Source: Candidatus Gastranaerophilales bacterium (GTDB lineage Bacteria > Cyanobacteriota > Vampirovibrionia > Gastranaerophilales > Gastranaerophilaceae). Taken from it: 57,948 nucleotides of DNA. Below the pieces are notes generated by a model. It saw only the letters and a program-made list of their open reading frames with translations. It did not search any database and was not told where the DNA came from. Made by a program: the position numbers and the translations under genes. Positions 54,110 to 57,948 of the stretch are shown piece by piece. The stretch spans positions 1 to 57,948 of the forward strand of contig CALUWF010000008.1 in assembly GCA_944324405.1 (NCBI GenBank). The letters are read 5' to 3'. The first letter of the stretch is position 1. Every line of letters starts with the position of its first letter.

Positions 54110-56869
54110 ATGGGATTTTTCAGTTCACTGGGCCAGGTAATTTCAAACAGGCAATACTTTAGAGAATATGAACAGCGCCAAAGGGACGTTGCCGAGCAGA
54201 GAAAAGAGCTTGCAAAAATTAACCCCCCGACTCCCGAAGAACTTGAAAAAGCCAAAAAAGAGGGCAAGGTTTTAATTGATATTGTAGATATCATGGACAC
54301 ACACTCGGAAGATGTTGCCGAAAACACTGAAACCGCGACCATTATCCCGCAGACGTTAATTCCTTATTTTTCTACTGCCGCAGCCGGCGGGCTTTCATTG
54401 AAATTTATTGTCAAACCCGCCATGAGACAATATCAAGACACAAAAAATGATTTTAGAATTAAAAACGAAGAACAATTTAGCAACTGGGCCCAAGAAATTA
54501 TAAAAAAGCTCAATATTACCGATTATTGGGAACAGTACGAAATCAGAGACAATTTTTATAATAAAAAGAAGCTTGAAGAACTTTTAAAAAAGACTGATGA
54601 TGAGGATATTAAAAACATATACGAACAGGCAATAAAAAAATTTGACGAATTCTCCCTTGATAAAGCGGCAAAAAAACTAAAAGCAAAAGGGGCCACTGCT
54701 GCAATAATTCCTGCGGCGACTCTTGCCGCAAGTTTTGTCGCCTCCACAATCTGGGCTACAAAATTACAGGTTAATTCATCAAGGATTGCGCGTTGGCAAT
54801 CAAGAGAACAGCTTGAAAATCCGAAATATTTTGTCCAATTTACTCCCGAGCAGATACAGGAGGCTCAAAAAAACCTTGAAGCAAAAGAAAAAGAGGACAA
54901 AAAATTTGCAAACAAATTATTTAAAAGACAAAACAAAGCCTCACTTCTTAAGGTAATAAAAGACAATAAAGCCTACAAGGCTTGGAGGGCGCAAGATAAG
55001 GACGAGAGCAAAAAAGTCCAAAGACAGCTCAGCGAAGAAGAACTTTTGGATGCTAAAAGAGATAAAGAGGTAATACAAAGAATAACAAGGGTAATCAACA
55101 ACAAAGCCGAAGACTATTCGGAAAATATGGAAGTTGCAGCAGATACCATCATTATGGGCACTCCGTTTTTGGGCGCTGCCGTGGGCAGGGTGATAAGCTT
55201 TGTTGTAAACAAGTTTGATTTTATTGATAAATACGCGGACGCTAAAGTTAAAAATTTCGCGCAATCCCTGGGGGAATATGACAAAAAAGAAGTTTTGCAA
55301 GCATATAAAGAACTGAAGGAACACAAAAAAGGCGCGCCCGGCGGCTTTGTAAAATCCCTAAATCTTTTCGGTTCGATTTTTGATGCGGAAGAAAAGGGCG
55401 TTAAAACAGACGGAATTGACGCGCTTATGTCCTATTTTAAGAAAATATATACCTTCGGAATTTCAACAAACGGGGCAAGAAAAGGGGCAATTTCCTTAAT
55501 GGGCGCATTAGTAGCAGGCATAACAGGCGCCGTAATCGGCTTAAAATTACAAAAAGCTTCCGCAAGGGCGGGACGTTTTCTTGCAAAAAGAGAACTTGAA
55601 AAAGACCCGCAAAACTTTATCGGCTACAGCGACGAAGAGTTAAAACAAGTTGAAAATGTAAAGAGCGAAAAGCCTTCCGTCGGACAAAAATTTAAAGAAT
55701 ACATTACTTTTATTCCGCGCGTTTTGGGCGAGTATTTTGAATATCAAAAATACGTTAAGACAAGCGCCGCAAAAAACAGAGCCCTTAAAGAAGAGCTTGT
55801 AAAACTTGATGTAAGCGAAGAACAGTTAAGGGAAGCCAAAAACGTTCAGAGAAAATTATTTAATACTTTTGAAAAAGTGGACGACAAATCTCAGGAATAT
55901 TCAGAATCTGTCGAAGCGGCAGTTGAAATTGCAAAACCGGTAATTGTTTCAATGGGCTTTGCTACATTGATGTCACCGTTTGCGATTTTTGCACTTCAAG
56001 CGGCACGCGGAAAAATAACCCCCTCGGGCGCAATTGAAAAGCTGACAAAATTCCTCTCAAATCATACAGATTTCCTTAAAGGCAAAAAGGTAAATAATTA
56101 CCTTACAAAGGTTAAGGATAACTTTAATTACGTAATATCCGACACCAAAATGAGCGATTATGACAAAGAAAGAGTTTTTAAAGATGTTCTTTCAAAATTT
56201 GTTGATAAAGATACTCTAAAACAATTTGATTCACTTTATGGCGATGAAAGAGAGCAATTGTTTAAAGTTTTGGATATACAGCTTAGAGAATTTACGGATG
56301 AACTTGTGCAAGAGCTGGATACAAAAATGATTAAAGAGTATTTAAATGAAACAAAAGAACGTGCACGCAATATGAGCGAAGAAGATTTTCAAAAAATCAT
56401 ACAATCAAACAAAAAAATGAAAGCGCTCTTTTCAAAATCAGATAAAAAACAATTTGGTGCAATACTTGAAAATCTTGAAAAAACACTCGATAACCTTCCG
56501 CAAGAAAAATTGGACGAACTTATTAACACAGTAAAAGAGGCGATTTCAAAAAATCCTTATGAAGTGCTTAATTTGTTCAATAATGCAGGCAAACTTAAAG
56601 ATATTTTTGTAACAAAAGGCATTACAGCTACAATTGCCGCAGCAGGGGCTTCTTGGACGGCATTAAACCTGCTTGTTACATTTACGATTGAATCTTATCT
56701 GGCAAAATTACAAAAAGAAGCGGGCAGACTCGGGGTTATAAAAGCCCTTGACGAGCTTGACGACCCTATGTATTACGCCGACAGCGAAGCACCGACAACA
56801 AGCTCAAACACTCCGGAAGAAAACGCAGTGCAAGAAAATCAACTTGCCAAAAATAAATATTTGCTATGA
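54110..56869 (+). CDS. Triplicated membrane protein of unknown function (919 aa)
   Basis: Not recognised. Three repeated modules each have an a-segment and a b-segment. The a-segments at about residues 64-101, 330-370 and 590-630 share (S/A)E-D/E-Y-x-E-x-x-E-A and then a hydrophobic stretch. The b-segments at about 194-255, 459-520 and 837-895 share a hydrophobic, Gly/Ala-rich helix followed by KLQxxxxRxGR, L-x-x-P and an aromatic. Highly charged helical linkers join them. No signal peptide. The hydrophobic stretches suggest six membrane segments. Own promoter and good ribosome site; precedes fabI. Confidence 0.85.
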   Translation: MGFFSSLGQVISNRQYFREYEQRQRDVAEQRKELAKINPPTPEELEKAKKEGKVLIDIVDIMDTHSEDVAENTETATIIPQTLIPYFSTAAAGGLSLKFIVKPAMRQYQDTKNDFRIKNEEQFSNWAQEIIKKLNITDYWEQYEIRDNFYNKKKLEELLKKTDDEDIKNIYEQAIKKFDEFSLDKAAKKLKAKGATAAIIPAATLAASFVASTIWATKLQVNSSRIARWQSREQLENPKYFVQFTPEQIQEAQKNLEAKEKEDKKFANKLFKRQNKASLLKVIKDNKAYKAWRAQDKDESKKVQRQLSEEELLDAKRDKEVIQRITRVINNKAEDYSENMEVAADTIIMGTPFLGAAVGRVISFVVNKFDFIDKYADAKVKNFAQSLGEYDKKEVLQAYKELKEHKKGAPGGFVKSLNLFGSIFDAEEKGVKTDGIDALMSYFKKIYTFGISTNGARKGAISLMGALVAGITGAVIGLKLQKASARAGRFLAKRELEKDPQNFIGYSDEELKQVENVKSEKPSVGQKFKEYITFIPRVLGEYFEYQKYVKTSAAKNRALKEELVKLDVSEEQLREAKNVQRKLFNTFEKVDDKSQEYSESVEAAVEIAKPVIVSMGFATLMSPFAIFALQAARGKITPSGAIEKLTKFLSNHTDFLKGKKVNNYLTKVKDNFNYVISDTKMSDYDKERVFKDVLSKFVDKDTLKQFDSLYGDEREQLFKVLDIQLREFTDELVQELDTKMIKEYLNETKERARNMSEEDFQKIIQSNKKMKALFSKSDKKQFGAILENLEKTLDNLPQEKLDELINTVKEAISKNPYEVLNLFNNAGKLKDIFVTKGITATIAAAGASWTALNLLVTFTIESYLAKLQKEAGRLGVIKALDELDDPMYYADSEAPTTSSNTPEENAVQENQLAKNKYLL

Positions 56870-56919
56870 TAATTTTTGTAGTAATATATTCATAAGGAAC
56901 ATTTTATAAGGAGATTCTT

Positions 56920-57732
56920 ATGGGTATAATGGATGGCAAAAAGGGTATTATTTTTGGTGTTTCAAACAAACACGGCATTGCAAATGCAATAGCGGAACAA
57001 ATCTACTCGGCCGGCGGCGAGCTTGCTTTTACATACGCTAATGAAGCCATGGAAAAACGCGTAAGACCCATAGCGCAGGAAATGAACGCTAAAATCTGCC
57101 TTGAATGTGACGTTACAAAAGAAGAAGATGTCAAAAAAGTATTTGATGAGTATCAAAAAACATACGACAGGCTTGATTTTGTCATCCACGCCGTTGCTTT
57201 TGCAAATAAAGAAGACCTTTTAGGCGATTTTTATACCACAAGCCGCGAAGGCTGGGATCTTGCAATGCATGTAAGCGCCTATTCGCTTTTAACTCTTACA
57301 AAATATGCTAAACCTCAAATGGAAAAAACAGGCGGCGGCTCAATTATTGCACTTACATATCTCGGCTCGACACATGCCGTCGCAAATTACAATATTATGG
57401 GCGTTGCAAAAGCTGCTCTTGAATCTTCAATGAGATATATTGCAATGGATTTAGGAAAATACAACATCCGCTGCAACTGCTTATCGGCAGGCCCGGTTAA
57501 AACCCTTGCCGCAAAAGGCATCGGCGGTTTTGATAAAATGCTTAAATTTAATTCGCTTAAAGCTCCGCTTAATCGCACTCCGGCTCTTGAAGATGTCGGC
57601 AAAGCAGGTTTGTATTTAGTGTCCGACCTCTCATCAGGCGTAACAGGACAGGTACATTTCGTAGACTGCGGCGCTTCAAGCGTGTTTGCCTCCCTCGACG
57701 AAATGGAATGCGTAAGCCGGGGTGAGCCTTAA
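56920..57732 (+). CDS. fabI: Enoyl-[acyl-carrier-protein] reductase (270 aa)
   Basis: NAD(P)H enzyme completing each fatty-acid elongation cycle. Short-chain dehydrogenase fold with the FabI-type active site: Y147, Y157 and K164 (Y-x6-K, as YNIMGVAK), and the cofactor-binding start GIIFGVSNKHGIANAIA. The last seven codons (CVSRGEP, stop) are repeat-element sequence, so the natural C-terminus has been replaced or extended. AAGGAGA lies 6 nt before the ATG. No other fatty-acid genes are adjacent. Confidence 0.93.
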   Translation: MGIMDGKKGIIFGVSNKHGIANAIAEQIYSAGGELAFTYANEAMEKRVRPIAQEMNAKICLECDVTKEEDVKKVFDEYQKTYDRLDFVIHAVAFANKEDLLGDFYTTSREGWDLAMHVSAYSLLTLTKYAKPQMEKTGGGSIIALTYLGSTHAVANYNIMGVAKAALESSMRYIAMDLGKYNIRCNCLSAGPVKTLAAKGIGGFDKMLKFNSLKAPLNRTPALEDVGKAGLYLVSDLSSGVTGQVHFVDCGASSVFASLDEMECVSRGEP

Positions 57733-57819
57733 GGGCTTGCGATGAGCAAGACCGCAAGGCTCAACTATCGATAGGCGACGTAGGAGCGCAAGGGCAAAGC
57801 CCTGAGCACCACAGGAGCA
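57708..57819 (+). repeat. Modular hairpin repeat, variant B, overlapping the fabI 3' end
   Basis: Leader ATGCGTAAGCCGGGGTGA supplies the last fabI codons. Hairpin 1 (57726-57760) is identical to that at 45856-45890 with the GATGA loop. CTATCGATAG and GTAG (57780-57783) follow. Hairpin 2 differs from the 45.9-kb copy: AGGGC-aaa-GCCCT. Then CACAGGAG and the next leader. Confidence 0.85.
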
Positions 57820-57948
57820 ATGCGTAAGCCAGAGTGAAGCGAAGCTTGAAGGCTAGTGCGACTGCACAGCCTGAAAGCAAGCGACCGACAGGATGTGAGA
57901 GCGTGACGGTTTTGCGAAGGCAAAAGCGGACAGCTCGACACTGGACTA
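57820..57948 (+). repeat. Modular hairpin repeat, variant A
   Basis: Leader ATGCGTAAGCCAGAGTG and then a 113-bp core (57836-57948) identical to 45720-45832, including TTTTGC-GAAG-GCAAAA (57910-57925). It runs to the window end, so its right edge is not seen. Confidence 0.85.

Overview
The window looks like a chromosomal stretch of an AT-rich, Gram-negative, flagellated and probably anaerobic bacterium. The envelope genes lptB, an LptF/G-type permease, a phosphoheptose isomerase and an MCE/MlaD-type protein imply an outer membrane with LPS. A rubredoxin-first rubrerythrin with a PerR/Fur-like partner, several radical SAM enzymes and a corrinoid adenosyltransferase fit an anaerobe. The combination (flagellum, LPS, DXP pathway, CdaA, many lineage-specific orphan proteins, cyanobacterium-like GTTGGGGT hairpin repeats) resembles Vampirovibrionia/Gastranaerophilales (Melainabacteria). 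That placement is inference; no database search was possible.

Layout. 1-240: a 77-bp repeat in two copies. 0.3-2.6 kb: a glycogen-debranching-type GH13 enzyme. 2.6-8.1 kb, minus: tyrS-cysK-cysE, then an AI-2E-family permease and a B12-binding radical SAM enzyme. 8.2-11.8 kb, plus: lysA, cdaA, a 70-aa orphan whose start codon lies in a perfect hairpin, a metallo-beta-lactamase-fold hydrolase and cdd. 11.8-17.7 kb: flagellar genes in two divergent blocks: fliJ, a fliK-like gene and a hook/rod gene on minus; an exported orphan, motA, motB, fliL and fliN on plus. 17.8-18.8 kb: fur/perR-like plus rubrerythrin behind a promoter overlapped by a 7-1-7 Fur-type box. 18.8-20.0 kb: two small orphan genes with sigma-28-type promoters. 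20.0-29.3 kb: a leader-controlled pyrKDEBCF-carAB operon encoding all of UMP synthesis. 29.3-33.3 kb, minus: gmhA and a 1,109-aa coiled-coil protein. 33.5-35.7 kb: a second, divergent GH13-like enzyme.

35.7-36.5 kb is a gene-free repeat island. 36.5-43.1 kb holds a membrane-anchored thioredoxin, a radical SAM enzyme, a possible repeat-bearing small RNA, a DnaQ-like exonuclease, an MCE protein, cobO, orphan secreted proteins and trxB. 43.1-45.4 kb has a zinc-type dehydrogenase and dxr. 45.5-46.5 kb holds a ribbon-helix-helix regulator and more repeats. 46.5-49.7 kb pairs an XRE repressor divergently with an 815-aa glycine-rich pilin-like protein containing an inserted DUF1566/lectin-like domain. 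49.9-54.0 kb, minus: lptB-lptF-phosphodiester glycosidase-orphan-ybgC-dedA. 54.1-57.9 kb: a 919-aa membrane protein built from three repeated modules, then fabI, whose 3' end is made of repeat sequence.

The signals most worth following are: (1) a family of modular two-hairpin intergenic repeats whose stems co-vary and which abut or supply gene 3' ends; (2) the XRE/giant-pilin divergon; (3) two orphan genes with sigma-28-type promoters matching that of fliJ; (4) a short leader ORF abutting an attenuator in front of the pyr operon; (5) the triplicated membrane protein; (6) a strand-asymmetric repeat RNA candidate at 38.0-38.2 kb.
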